From: an uncultured Eubacteriales bacterium
GTDB lineage: Bacteria > Bacillota > Clostridia > Monoglobales > Monoglobaceae
Direction of reading: 5' to 3'
Assembly (NCBI GenBank): GCA_905198865.1
Contig: CAJKEB010000006.1
Coordinates: 1-61,571 of the forward strand
DNA length: 61,571 bases
Program-made: the position numbers and the translations under genes
Shown: positions 44,145 through 52,372 of the stretch, one piece after another
Numbering within the stretch: position 1 is the stretch's first letter
Layout: each line of letters starts with the position of its first letter
Notes under the pieces: generated by a model
What the model was told of the DNA's origin: nothing
Seen by the model: only the letters and a program-made list of their open reading frames with translations
Databases searched by the model: none

Positions 44145-46031
44145 TTATTTTTTAAGATAAATCATAAGAACGGCGATATCTGCCGGATTTACACCTGATA
44201 TGCGCGATGCCTGTCCAAGCGAAGCCGGTCTGATACTGCTGAGCTTCTGGCGTGCCTCAAGGCGCAGACCGTCGATTTTCTCGTAGTCTATGTCCGCCGG
44301 GAGCTTTTTCTCTTCAAGTTTTTTAAACTGCTCCGCCTGCTTTACCTGACGGTCGATATATCCGGCATACTTGATGCTTATTTCAACCTGCTCACATACG
44401 TCGGCCGGCAGATTTTCCGGTCTGCTTTTATCGATTACCCGCATCGATTCGTATGTCACCTGCGGGCGCTTAAGAAGCTCTGCTGCCTTGACGCCTGTAC
44501 TGATGGGCTGACTGCCGACTGATTCCAGATATTCATTTACCTCTTTTGAGGGCGGAAAGACAAGTTTGTTTAATCTTTCGGTTTCTTCCTCAATCATACG
44601 CCGTTTTGTGAGGAATCGTGAATATCTTTCGGATGAGATAAGCCCTATCTCATAGCCGTAGGGAGTAAGCCTCAAATCCGCATTATCCTGACGCAGCAGC
44701 AAGCGGTATTCGCTTCTTGAGGTCATCATTCGGTACGGCTCATTTGTACCCTTTGTGACAAGGTCGTCAATAAGTGCGCCTATATATGCCTCTGAACGGT
44801 TAAGGATGAGAGGCGGCTCGCCTTTGAGCTTAAGAGCGGCGTTTATTCCGGCAATAAGCCCTTGCGCCGCTGCTTCTTCGTAGCCCGAGGTTCCGTTGAA
44901 CTGTCCGGCGCCGTACAAACCACCGATTTTCTTGAATTCAAGGGTTGGATACAGCTGCAGCGGATCGGCGCAGTCGTATTCTATCGCATATGCGTTTCGC
45001 ATAACCTGCGCATTATGAAATCCGGGCAGTGAATGGAGCATTTCGATTTGGACATCCTCCGGCATACTGCTCGAAAAGCCCTGGAGATAGACTTCTTCGG
45101 TATCAAGTCCCATTGGCTCGACAAAAAGCTGGTGCCGGTTCTTGTCGGCAAATCTGACTACCTTATCTTCGATTGACGGGCAGTATCTCGGCCCTATACC
45201 GGTTATTCCGCCGCCTCCGTACAGCGGCGAGCGGTCAAGATTGTCTGTGATAATCTTGTGTGTTTCGGAATTTGTATAAGTTATGTGACACGATACCTGA
45301 TTTACCAGTCCGTCAGGGTTTGTTTCAAACGAAAACGGCGTTATATTTTCATCACCAAGCTGTTCCTCAAGTTCGTCAAAATCAATGCTTCGCTTGTTGA
45401 TACGAGGCGGAGTTCCTGTTTTGAACCGTCTCAGCTCGACGCCGATATCGCGCAGCTTCTGAGACAGCTCGGTAGCCGGAAAAACTCCGTCAGGTCCGCT
45501 TTCTTGTGAGAACTCGCCGATTATTATTCTTGATTTAAGATATGTGCCGGTGGAGATGATGACAGCTCTGCATAAATATTCCGCGCCAGTTCTCGCTATC
45601 ACCGACTTCACACAGTTATTCTCATCGACAGTGACTTCGACAATTTCTCCTTGGCGTATATCAAGGTTCGGCTGAAGCTCAAGCCTGTGTTTCATCTCCG
45701 TCTGATATGCTTTACGGTCGATTTGGGCTCTGAGCGAATGTACCGCAGGACCCTTGCCGCGGTTTAATATTCTGGATTGAATAAACGTCTTATCCGCAGC
45801 CTTTCCCATCTCGCCGCCCAAAGCATCGATTTCACGCACAAGATGACCTTTTGCGGTTCCGCCGATGCTAGGATTGCAGGGGAGGTTTGCGATTGCGTCT
45901 AAGCTGATAGAAAATATACATGTCTTCATTCCGAGCCTTGAAGCGGCAAATGCCGCTTCAATACCGGCGTGACCGCCGCCGACTACGATGACATCATATT
46001 TATCTTTTGAAGTAAACAAAGTTAAATTCAA
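44145..46031 (-). CDS. mnmG: tRNA uridine-5-carboxymethylaminomethyl(34) synthesis enzyme MnmG
   Basis: A 628-residue FAD enzyme working with MnmE on wobble uridine. Seen: the dinucleotide fold VIVVGGGHAGIEAA near residue 15, LPCNPSIGGTAKGHLVREIDALGG, the FAD-binding GRGPAVHSLRAQIDR-type segment (here GKGPAVHSLRAQIDR), YCPSIEDKVVRFADK, and a C-terminal helical domain with ARQKLSSIRPASLGQASRIS. It lies 19 bp downstream of fhs, with AGGAGTT before the ATG. It is separated from mnmE, with which it is normally adjacent. Confidence 0.96.
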   Translation of the reverse strand: MNLTLFTSKDKYDVIVVGGGHAGIEAAFAASRLGMKTCIFSISLDAIANLPCNPSIGGTAKGHLVREIDALGGEMGKAADKTFIQSRILNRGKGPAVHSLRAQIDRKAYQTEMKHRLELQPNLDIRQGEIVEVTVDENNCVKSVIARTGAEYLCRAVIISTGTYLKSRIIIGEFSQESGPDGVFPATELSQKLRDIGVELRRFKTGTPPRINKRSIDFDELEEQLGDENITPFSFETNPDGLVNQVSCHITYTNSETHKIITDNLDRSPLYGGGGITGIGPRYCPSIEDKVVRFADKNRHQLFVEPMGLDTEEVYLQGFSSSMPEDVQIEMLHSLPGFHNAQVMRNAYAIEYDCADPLQLYPTLEFKKIGGLYGAGQFNGTSGYEEAAAQGLIAGINAALKLKGEPPLILNRSEAYIGALIDDLVTKGTNEPYRMMTSRSEYRLLLRQDNADLRLTPYGYEIGLISSERYSRFLTKRRMIEEETERLNKLVFPPSKEVNEYLESVGSQPISTGVKAAELLKRPQVTYESMRVIDKSRPENLPADVCEQVEISIKYAGYIDRQVKQAEQFKKLEEKKLPADIDYEKIDGLRLEARQKLSSIRPASLGQASRISGVNPADIAVLMIYLKK

Positions 46032-46050
46032 CTCCTGTTTTAGGAATATT

Positions 46051-47724
46051 TTAGAACAATCCGGTAATAGTTCCGTCCTTGTCGATGCTCATATTGTTTG
46101 CGGCGGGAACCTTTGGCAGTCCGGGCATTGTGACAACTGCTCCGGTCATTACAACGATAAAGCCGGCGCCGCTTGACACGTTGACTTCGCGAATTGTAAT
46201 CGCAAAGTTCTTTGGTCTGCCCAGAACATGCGGATCGTCTGTGAGTGAATATTGTGTTTTTGCCATACATACAGGAAGCTTGCCAAAGCCAAGCTTGCTA
46301 AGATTTACAATTTGCTTGCTTGCGGCAGCGGTATAGTTTACGCTGCTTGCACCGTAAATCTCACGGGCTATTGTCTCGATTTTTTCTTTTATCGGCAGCC
46401 TTTCGTCATAAATCGGTTTAAAGTCTGACGGACAGGCGTCAATGGTTTCAACAACCTTCTCAGCCAGGTCAATACCGCCGTCTCCGCCCTTTGCGAATAC
46501 TTCGCACATCGAGCATTTTACTCCCTTACTTGCGCAGTAATCTCTGACAAACTCAAGCTCTGCGTCTGTATCAGTTGCGAAACGATTTATTGCAACAACG
46601 ACAGGAACGCCGTATTTGTGCATGTTCTCAATGTGCTTTCCGAGGTTCTCAATACCCTCGTGCAGAGCGTCCATGTTTTCGGTCTTGAGTTCTTCAACTC
46701 TGAGATGACCGCTGTTATACTTGAGCGCCTTGACTGTGGCAACCAGTACGACGCATGACGGTTTTAGACCTGCAAAGCGGCACTTTATGTCAAAGAATTT
46801 TTCTGCGCCGAGGTCGCTGCCGAAGCCGGCCTCCGTAATACAGTAGTCCGCGAGCTTAAGTCCTGTTTTTGTTGCTCTGACAGAGTTGCAGCCGTGGGCA
46901 ATATTGGCGAACGGACCGCCGTGCATCAAGCAGGGGGTGTTTTCCAGCGTCTGAACCAGATTCGGTTTTATTGCGTCGCTTAAAAGAAGCGTCATCGCCC
47001 CGTCAACCTTCAAGTCTCTCGCATAAACCGGCTCTCCTGACAGGTTATAGCCGATTACAATTCTTCCTATACGTTCGCGAAGGTCGTCGATGTCTTTGGC
47101 GAGACATAGTATAGCCATGATTTCGCTTGCAACAGTAATCTGGAACGAATCCTCCCGGGGGAATCCGTTAATCTTTCCGCCGAGACCTACCACAACATGG
47201 CGCAGCGCACGGTCGTTCATGTCGAGGCAGCGTTTCCATGTAATGCGTCTCACGTCAATCTGAAGATCGTTTCCTTGATGTACATGATTATCGATTGCCG
47301 CGGACAGCAGGTTGTTTGCCGCAGTTATGGCGTGCATGTCGCCGGTAAAGTGAAGATTAATATCCTCCATAGGCACCACCTGGGCATATCCTCCGCCGGC
47401 CGCGCCGCCCTTTATTCCCATTACAGGGCCGAGCGACGGCTCACGCAAAGCGATGATTGAGCTTTTTCCGATTTTAGGCATAGCCTCGCCCAGTCCGACT
47501 GTGACGGTAGTTTTGCCTTCGCCGGCGGGAGTTGGATTGATTGCCGTAACAAGAATGAGCTTTCCGTCAGGTTTGTCAGCCAGACTTTCCAAATAATCCT
47601 CACTGAGCTTTGCTTTATATTTTCCGTAGTATTCAATATCGTTTTCTGTCATGCCGAGCTTTTCGGCAACTTCACGAATGGGCAGCATACTTGCGCTTTG
47701 AGCGATTTCAATATCGGTTTTCAT
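46051..47724 (-). CDS. fhs: Formate-tetrahydrofolate ligase
   Basis: A 557-residue enzyme making 10-formyl-THF from formate, ATP and THF. Seen: VTAINPTPAGEGKTTVTVGL with the P-loop, EPSLGPVMGIKGGAAGGGYAQ, FTGDMHAITAANNLL, and a C-terminal GAGFIVVMTGAVVTMPGLPK. The ATG at 47724 fits the GGAGGT ribosome binding site best; an ATG two codons upstream is too close to it. It supplies one-carbon units for purines and, in acetogens, the methyl branch; the rest of that pathway is not visible. Probably cotranscribed with mnmG, whose MnmE partner uses methylene-THF. Confidence 0.96.
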   Translation of the reverse strand: MKTDIEIAQSASMLPIREVAEKLGMTENDIEYYGKYKAKLSEDYLESLADKPDGKLILVTAINPTPAGEGKTTVTVGLGEAMPKIGKSSIIALREPSLGPVMGIKGGAAGGGYAQVVPMEDINLHFTGDMHAITAANNLLSAAIDNHVHQGNDLQIDVRRITWKRCLDMNDRALRHVVVGLGGKINGFPREDSFQITVASEIMAILCLAKDIDDLRERIGRIVIGYNLSGEPVYARDLKVDGAMTLLLSDAIKPNLVQTLENTPCLMHGGPFANIAHGCNSVRATKTGLKLADYCITEAGFGSDLGAEKFFDIKCRFAGLKPSCVVLVATVKALKYNSGHLRVEELKTENMDALHEGIENLGKHIENMHKYGVPVVVAINRFATDTDAELEFVRDYCASKGVKCSMCEVFAKGGDGGIDLAEKVVETIDACPSDFKPIYDERLPIKEKIETIAREIYGASSVNYTAAASKQIVNLSKLGFGKLPVCMAKTQYSLTDDPHVLGRPKNFAITIREVNVSSGAGFIVVMTGAVVTMPGLPKVPAANNMSIDKDGTITGLF

Positions 47725-47943
47725 AGACATACCTCCGATTTTAATATTCACTTTGATTTTAAGATTTGCTTACGTACAGTATATGCTTGATTATAGCTGT
47801 TTACCTTTGACGTATCATATAGATAAATCATATCACAGATTGGATTTAATGTAAATATTTTTTTAAAAATCTTTTTCAGATATTCACCAAAATCTGTATC
47901 TAACATAATATACAGTGAAAACACTTTAGGAGGTGTAAACAAA

Positions 47944-48063
47944 ATGCATGGATGCTTCGGAGATTGCGGATGCCTTTGGATAATTATTCTTATTATCCTC
48001 ATTTTCTGCTGCTGCGGAAATGAAGGTATGGGCTGCGGAAACAGCTGCGGTTGCTGCGATTAA
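47944..48063 (+). CDS. Cys-rich membrane microprotein 1
   Basis: A 39-residue ORF with ten cysteines: a short Gly/Cys N-terminus, a hydrophobic stretch (LWIIILIILIF, residues 11-21) long enough only for a short or tilted membrane segment, then CCCGN and a Cys/Gly tail ending CGCC plus Asp. AGGAGGTG lies at 47930-47937 at ideal spacing. The second copy at 48178 has the same core, and the shared codons argue for protein-level selection. The role is unknown; metal binding or a membrane peptide is possible. It is divergent from fhs. Confidence 0.7.
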   Translation: MHGCFGDCGCLWIIILIILIFCCCGNEGMGCGNSCGCCD

Positions 48064-48177
48064 TAATGACAAATGTTTGTAATACTTAAAATAAATTTGA
48101 TTTGTCCTGATGCGGCGGGCGCTTCTGCCCGGGACAAATAACAATACCGCAAAAAAATATAACAGGAGGTGTGATGT

Positions 48178-48312
48178 ATGGGTTGCTTCGGTAACGGTTT
48201 TGGAGGCGGCGGATGCCTTTGGATAATCATCCTTATAATCTTAATATGCTGCTGTGGAAACAATGAATGCTGCGAGAATAACTGCAACAACAATAACTGC
48301 GGCTGCTGCTAA
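48178..48312 (+). CDS. Cys-rich membrane microprotein 2
   Basis: A 44-residue ORF with eleven cysteines, a paralogue of the ORF at 47944. Shared core: GCLWIIILIILI followed by CCCGN. The N-terminus is Gly-rich (GNGFGGGG) and the tail Asn/Cys-rich, ending CGCC. AGGAGGTG lies at 48164-48171. A strong terminator closes the pair 26 bp after the stop. An overlapping ATG at 48174 is in another frame. I do not recognise a named family; short Gly-rich sporulation proteins (YjcZ type) share a similar hydrophobic core but lack the Cys. Confidence 0.7.
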   Translation: MGCFGNGFGGGGCLWIIILIILICCCGNNECCENNCNNNNCGCC

Positions 48313-48337
48313 TATTAAGCTGCTGATATAAATTACG

Positions 48338-48370
48338 GGGCTGTATCGCTTAATGCGATACAGCCCTTTT
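48338..48370 (+). terminator. Intrinsic terminator after the microprotein pair
   Basis: GGGCTGTATCGC (48338-48349) pairs perfectly with GCGATACAGCCC (48355-48366), then TTTT. Confidence 0.88.
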
Positions 48371-48549
48371 AAATAAGCCCCTGTACAATTTGCAGGGGGA
48401 TTTATAGTAAAATATTATTTTATTTTTTATTAAGGTAATTGCTAAACCGGAAAAATAAGATACACAAATACCGGTAAGCAACCAACTGTTAAATAATCAA
48501 CAGAAACAGATATTATACAGAAGATTTTTTGAGATGCGGGAGTAACAGT

Positions 48550-50220
48550 ATGAGAATTATGAAAAAGGCAGCAATACCTGCGCTTGTGGTTTTTCTGATT
48601 ATTTTTGCCACCTGTCTGCGCGCCGCAAGAATGCATGATACTCTTATAATTCTTGCCGCGCAGGAGCTTGCCATATTCTACATATACATTGGCTTGATTA
48701 CGGCATGGGGCGTATCGCTGTGGCGGCGCATTATGCACCGCCCCATAAAAAAATATCTGCTGCTCACCGCGCTATGTATGCTGCTGTGGGTTTTTGCCCG
48801 TACCTGTAAAAATCAGTTTTTCTTTAACATTGAGCCTTGGGGAAACAGGTTCTGGTATATGCATTATCTCCCCATGATACTGATACCTCTGTTCGGTCTG
48901 TTTATAGCTGTTCATATAGGCAAAAGGGAGAATTGGAAGCTGAAAAAACGGTATCTGCTGCTTTTTGTTCCTGCCCTTTTATTGATTGCAGGAATTCTGA
49001 CAAATGAGCTGCACGGACTGGCTTTTGAGATTAAGGGCGAAAAGGACTATATACGCGGTCCGCTGTATTATGCCGCCGCAGGGTGGATGCTTGTTATGTT
49101 TCTGGCGTGTATCGGAACGCTTTGGCATAAATGCAGACTTCCGCACGCAGCAAGGCGCGCCTGGCTGCCGCTTGCCGTTGTGGGTGTGGGCATAGTATAT
49201 TGTATTTTGTATTGGATTGACAGTTCACATATGGGATTTGGATTTATTGAAATGACAGCCGCATACTGCGCCGTTACGGCGGCAATATGGGAAAGCTGTA
49301 TCGTGACCGGCTTGATTCCGTCAAATACGAAGTACAGAGCGTTTTTCAATTCCTCCGATATCGGCGCGCAGATTGTCGATGAAAACGGCGGCAGACGGTA
49401 TTTTTCAAAATCGGCGCAGGACATTTCAGAGGATACCTTTGAACGACTAAAGACAGAAACGGTGTTCGCGCAGGACGGCGACACGGCGCTTTATATGAAG
49501 TCGCTTAGCTGCGGATATGTGATATGGCAGGAGGATTTGTCGGCGATAAACCGGAGTATCCGCGAGCTGCAAAAAACCGAAAAGGAACTTAAGAAAAACG
49601 CGGAGCTTCTGCGCGGTGAAATTAACAGGCGTTCACAGCAGCTTAAGGTACAGGAGCAAATTCGGATTTATAATAATCTCTCTGTTCAGATCTCACGTCA
49701 GCTTGAAAAAACAGAACAGCTTCTGCGGCAGATAAAAAGTGTCGATTTGGCGCAGGCGCGCAGAATTTTATCGGAAATAAACGTAATCGGCACATTCATA
49801 AAGCGGCGCAGCAACCTTATTCTTATATCGGAATCACAAAGAATTATCCCGACTGAGGAATTAGAGCGGTGCTTTGCGGAATCTATTGAAAATATCAGGC
49901 TTCATGGCGCGGACTGCGCCTTTTCCGCAAGGGGCGTTGAAACGCTGTGCTGTGAATACGCGATGATGATTTATGATTTGTTCGAGGAGGTTACGGAAAC
50001 GTCGCTTTCCTCGTTGCAGACGCTTTTGGCGGTGCTTACGCAGTGCGGTGAATATCTGCATTTTCGCGTTCAGTTTCAGTGCGATGAATTGCCCGTTGAG
50101 TTTTCCTGTTCACAGCGGCTGGAGGCGGCTGTGAAAAAGGCAGGCGGACAAATCATTTATGAGCGGCAGGAGGATACGGCTTGCGTGTCCCTGCGTCTGC
50201 CGGAAAGGAGCAGCGAATGA
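48550..50220 (+). CDS. 7TM sensor protein with degenerate histidine kinase C-terminus
   Basis: A 556-residue membrane protein. About 240 residues form an N-terminal block of roughly seven to eight helices, like the 7TM histidine kinase sensor domain. A PAS-like stretch (NSSDIGAQIVDENG), a coiled coil (RSIRELQKTEKELKKNAELL) and a helical region where kinases carry the dimerisation and ATPase domains follow. I see no N-box or G-box, so it probably does not bind ATP. It shares the 7TM-HK architecture and an ATGA overlap with the next kinase gene, suggesting a sensing partner. The ATG at 48550 with CGGGAG upstream is preferred over the TTG at 48529. Confidence 0.72.
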   Translation: MRIMKKAAIPALVVFLIIFATCLRAARMHDTLIILAAQELAIFYIYIGLITAWGVSLWRRIMHRPIKKYLLLTALCMLLWVFARTCKNQFFFNIEPWGNRFWYMHYLPMILIPLFGLFIAVHIGKRENWKLKKRYLLLFVPALLLIAGILTNELHGLAFEIKGEKDYIRGPLYYAAAGWMLVMFLACIGTLWHKCRLPHAARRAWLPLAVVGVGIVYCILYWIDSSHMGFGFIEMTAAYCAVTAAIWESCIVTGLIPSNTKYRAFFNSSDIGAQIVDENGGRRYFSKSAQDISEDTFERLKTETVFAQDGDTALYMKSLSCGYVIWQEDLSAINRSIRELQKTEKELKKNAELLRGEINRRSQQLKVQEQIRIYNNLSVQISRQLEKTEQLLRQIKSVDLAQARRILSEINVIGTFIKRRSNLILISESQRIIPTEELERCFAESIENIRLHGADCAFSARGVETLCCEYAMMIYDLFEEVTETSLSSLQTLLAVLTQCGEYLHFRVQFQCDELPVEFSCSQRLEAAVKKAGGQIIYERQEDTACVSLRLPERSSE

Positions 50221-51047
50221 TTTCATTTATATACCTTTCCGATTGTGCAAGGTCATTTTTAGTCGCGGCGTGGTCTGTTATTGCAATGCTTATGATATTC
50301 CTGTTTTGTGTTCGTTTCAGCCGTGCGAAAAAGTCTGACCCTATATTATTGACCGCGGCGCTGCTGCTCACCGTATGGCTGGTTTTGCTGATGGCGGCAA
50401 ATCGGGGTGAAATGAGAAATATTCCGGCAGATGGTCTGATTTTCTGGGTTGGCAGTCTGCCGTTGGCGGTATATATATTGATTATGGTATTGTCGGCCGC
50501 TTTCTGCACTGTGGCGCTGAAAAAGGAAATAAGGCTTTACAGAAACATAATTCCGCTGGGTGCAATCCGTGAGGCGATTGATGACCTGACCGACGGATTG
50601 GGATTTTTTGAAACAGACGGCTTTCCTGTTCTGGTAAATCACCATATGTATGAGCTTGCATTGGAACTTACAGGTAATCACCTGCAAAATGGTGAGGAAT
50701 TTTGGCGTAATTTGTCGGAATTTTCGCCCGAAAAACAAATTCAGAGCGGAGATAATCCTGTGTTTATCCGTTCCGACGGGAGTGTATGGAGCTTTTCAAA
50801 ACTTGTTCTGGATATTGACGAAAAACAGTATATTCAGATTACAGCCGCCGATATTACAAGACAATATCAGCTTAGTCAGGTGCTTAAGGAAAATAACGAG
50901 CTGCTTGATAAACAGCGCAAACGCTTGCAGACGATGCTTGCAAATATCGTGCAGCTTAAGCGCGAGGAGGAAGTTCTTGAATCAAAGGTGCGCGTTCACG
51001 CCCGGTTCGGACGGTGTGTGCTTACCACGCGCCGCGCGCTGGCTTAG
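50217..51047 (+). CDS. Histidine kinase, N-terminal fragment (ends at in-frame amber)
   Basis: 276 residues: an ATGA overlap with the upstream gene, three or more membrane helices (residues 10-110), a PAS-like domain (about 120-225, GLGFFETDGFPVLVNHHMYELA), a coiled coil, and an H-box-like KVRVHARFG with candidate phospho-His261. It then stops at TAG 51045-51047. The same frame continues without interruption into the ATPase domain to 51512, so one nonsense codon (codon 277) splits what was a 431-residue kinase. In intact relatives the residue after the His is usually acidic; here it is Ala. Confidence 0.75.
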   Translation: MISFIYLSDCARSFLVAAWSVIAMLMIFLFCVRFSRAKKSDPILLTAALLLTVWLVLLMAANRGEMRNIPADGLIFWVGSLPLAVYILIMVLSAAFCTVALKKEIRLYRNIIPLGAIREAIDDLTDGLGFFETDGFPVLVNHHMYELALELTGNHLQNGEEFWRNLSEFSPEKQIQSGDNPVFIRSDGSVWSFSKLVLDIDEKQYIQITAADITRQYQLSQVLKENNELLDKQRKRLQTMLANIVQLKREEEVLESKVRVHARFGRCVLTTRRALA

Positions 51048-51077
51048 GAATGCTCCGCTGAGGAACTGGAGAATATT

Positions 51078-51512
51078 TTGGAACTCTGGAAAAGCATAAC
51101 AGCGGAAATGCGCGCAGGTCTGTCTGACGCGCAGTATGATGAGGACAATACAAAGGTGCAGCTGGAGGAAGCTGCTGCGGCAGTGGGGTGTAAAATTGAA
51201 TTTTCAGGCGCGCTGCCCGATGACAGTGCCGCTGCATATTTAATTCTGACCGCTGTGCGCGAGGCGGTCACAAATGCGGTGCGCCACGCAGGAGCGGACA
51301 AAGTAACGGCTGAAATAACAGATACTGATACGGCGTATTCCGCGGTGATTTATGATAACGGTTCAAGCAATGCAGACGGTCTGAAAGAGGGCGGAGGACT
51401 TAGCGGACTGCGTAAAAAAATAGAAAGAGCGGGCGGACAGCTTGACATAAAATGCGAAAACGGCATACGGCTGTATGTACGGCTGTTAAAGCAAAGGGGG
51501 GAGATGTTATAG
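51078..51512 (+). CDS. Histidine kinase, C-terminal ATPase fragment
   Basis: The continuation, in the same frame, of the kinase that stops at 51047. Seen: the HATPase N-box VREAVTNAVRHAGADKV, a G-box-like GGGLSGLRKKIERAGG and a normal C-terminal end. A TTG at 51078, with GGAG about 8 bp upstream, could allow reinitiation and make a separate 144-residue ATPase protein, but this is speculative. Its TAG stop overlaps the GTG of the response regulator. It is either a recent nonsense allele or a split kinase. Confidence 0.7.
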   Translation: MELWKSITAEMRAGLSDAQYDEDNTKVQLEEAAAAVGCKIEFSGALPDDSAAAYLILTAVREAVTNAVRHAGADKVTAEITDTDTAYSAVIYDNGSSNADGLKEGGGLSGLRKKIERAGGQLDIKCENGIRLYVRLLKQRGEML

Positions 51513-52135
51513 TGATTCATGTGATGATTGTAGACGACCAGCGTACCGGGCGGTATGTTTTGGAGGATTGTGTAGCAAATATGGACGGATATATGGTTGT
51601 GCGTTCAATAGAAAACGCTTCAATGGCGGAGCTTTACTGCGAGCGCGGACGGATTGACTTGATTTTAATGGACGTATGTACCGCGCACGGAGAAAGCGGA
51701 CTTAAAGCGGCTGAGAAAATAAAGCTTCTTTATCCGCATATAAAAATTATAATCGTAACCTCCATGCCGGAGCATAGTTTTATTGAAAAGGCAAAAAAAG
51801 CCGGCTGTGAAAGCTTCTGGTATAAGGATGTGGGGTGCGAATCATTGTCGGACGTGATTAAGCGTACTATGTCCGGGGAAAGCCTCTATCCTGAGTGTAC
51901 GCCCGTGCTGGACATCGGTCTTGCAAAAAGTATTGAGTTTACGCCTCGTGAACTGGAGGTTCTGCGTGAGCTTGTAAACGGCAGCACCTATAAGGAAATT
52001 TCTGAGACTTTGAGAATGTCAGAAAACACTCTGAAAACCCATATCAAGCGTCTGCTTTCCAAGACCGGCTATAAAAGCACACTTAAGCTGACGGTGGACG
52101 TGGTGGATAAAAAGCTTGTGCTGCCCGGATTTTAA
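51512..52135 (+). CDS. NarL/LuxR-family response regulator
   Basis: A 207-residue regulator. Seen: the receiver domain with acidic pocket VDD, phospho-acceptor Asp54 in LILMDVC, a switch Thr in IIVTSMPE and Lys in WYKDVG, then a LuxR-type helix-turn-helix (FTPRELEVLRELVNGSTYKEI...NTLKTHIKRLLSK). The start is GTG at 51512, overlapping the kinase stop, with GGGGGGAGA upstream. The receiver and DNA-binding parts look intact. The giant surface protein 237 bp downstream is a plausible target, though no binding site could be shown. Confidence 0.9.
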   Translation: MIHVMIVDDQRTGRYVLEDCVANMDGYMVVRSIENASMAELYCERGRIDLILMDVCTAHGESGLKAAEKIKLLYPHIKIIIVTSMPEHSFIEKAKKAGCESFWYKDVGCESLSDVIKRTMSGESLYPECTPVLDIGLAKSIEFTPRELEVLRELVNGSTYKEISETLRMSENTLKTHIKRLLSKTGYKSTLKLTVDVVDKKLVLPGF

Positions 52136-52372
52136 TGAAAAATAATACAGTATGCTGTAATTGCGGTACGGTGATTTTTTCTGTTTATCACCCTTTTGAG
52201 TGATGTGCTTTTCTTATTATAGATATATAATATAAATAGCTATATATAACTATAAATATAAACGGAGGTGGCATTTACTTAAAATTTTAACATTTTATTA
52301 TTCACAGATTTTTGCGGAAATAAACGAAGGACCTATTCACCATTAATACATTAAGTAAGGGGGAATTAAGTA

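Noticed and set aside
51045..51047. Stop-codon recoding (amber read as an amino acid)
   Set aside because: Several intact genes here end in TAG (for example asnS and rnpA) and no recoding element is visible nearby, so a nonsense allele or split gene is simpler.
52261..52290. Translated leader peptide after a strong GGAGGTGG
   Set aside because: No ATG, GTG or TTG follows at suitable spacing with a meaningful frame; the gap otherwise shows only AT-rich sequence.
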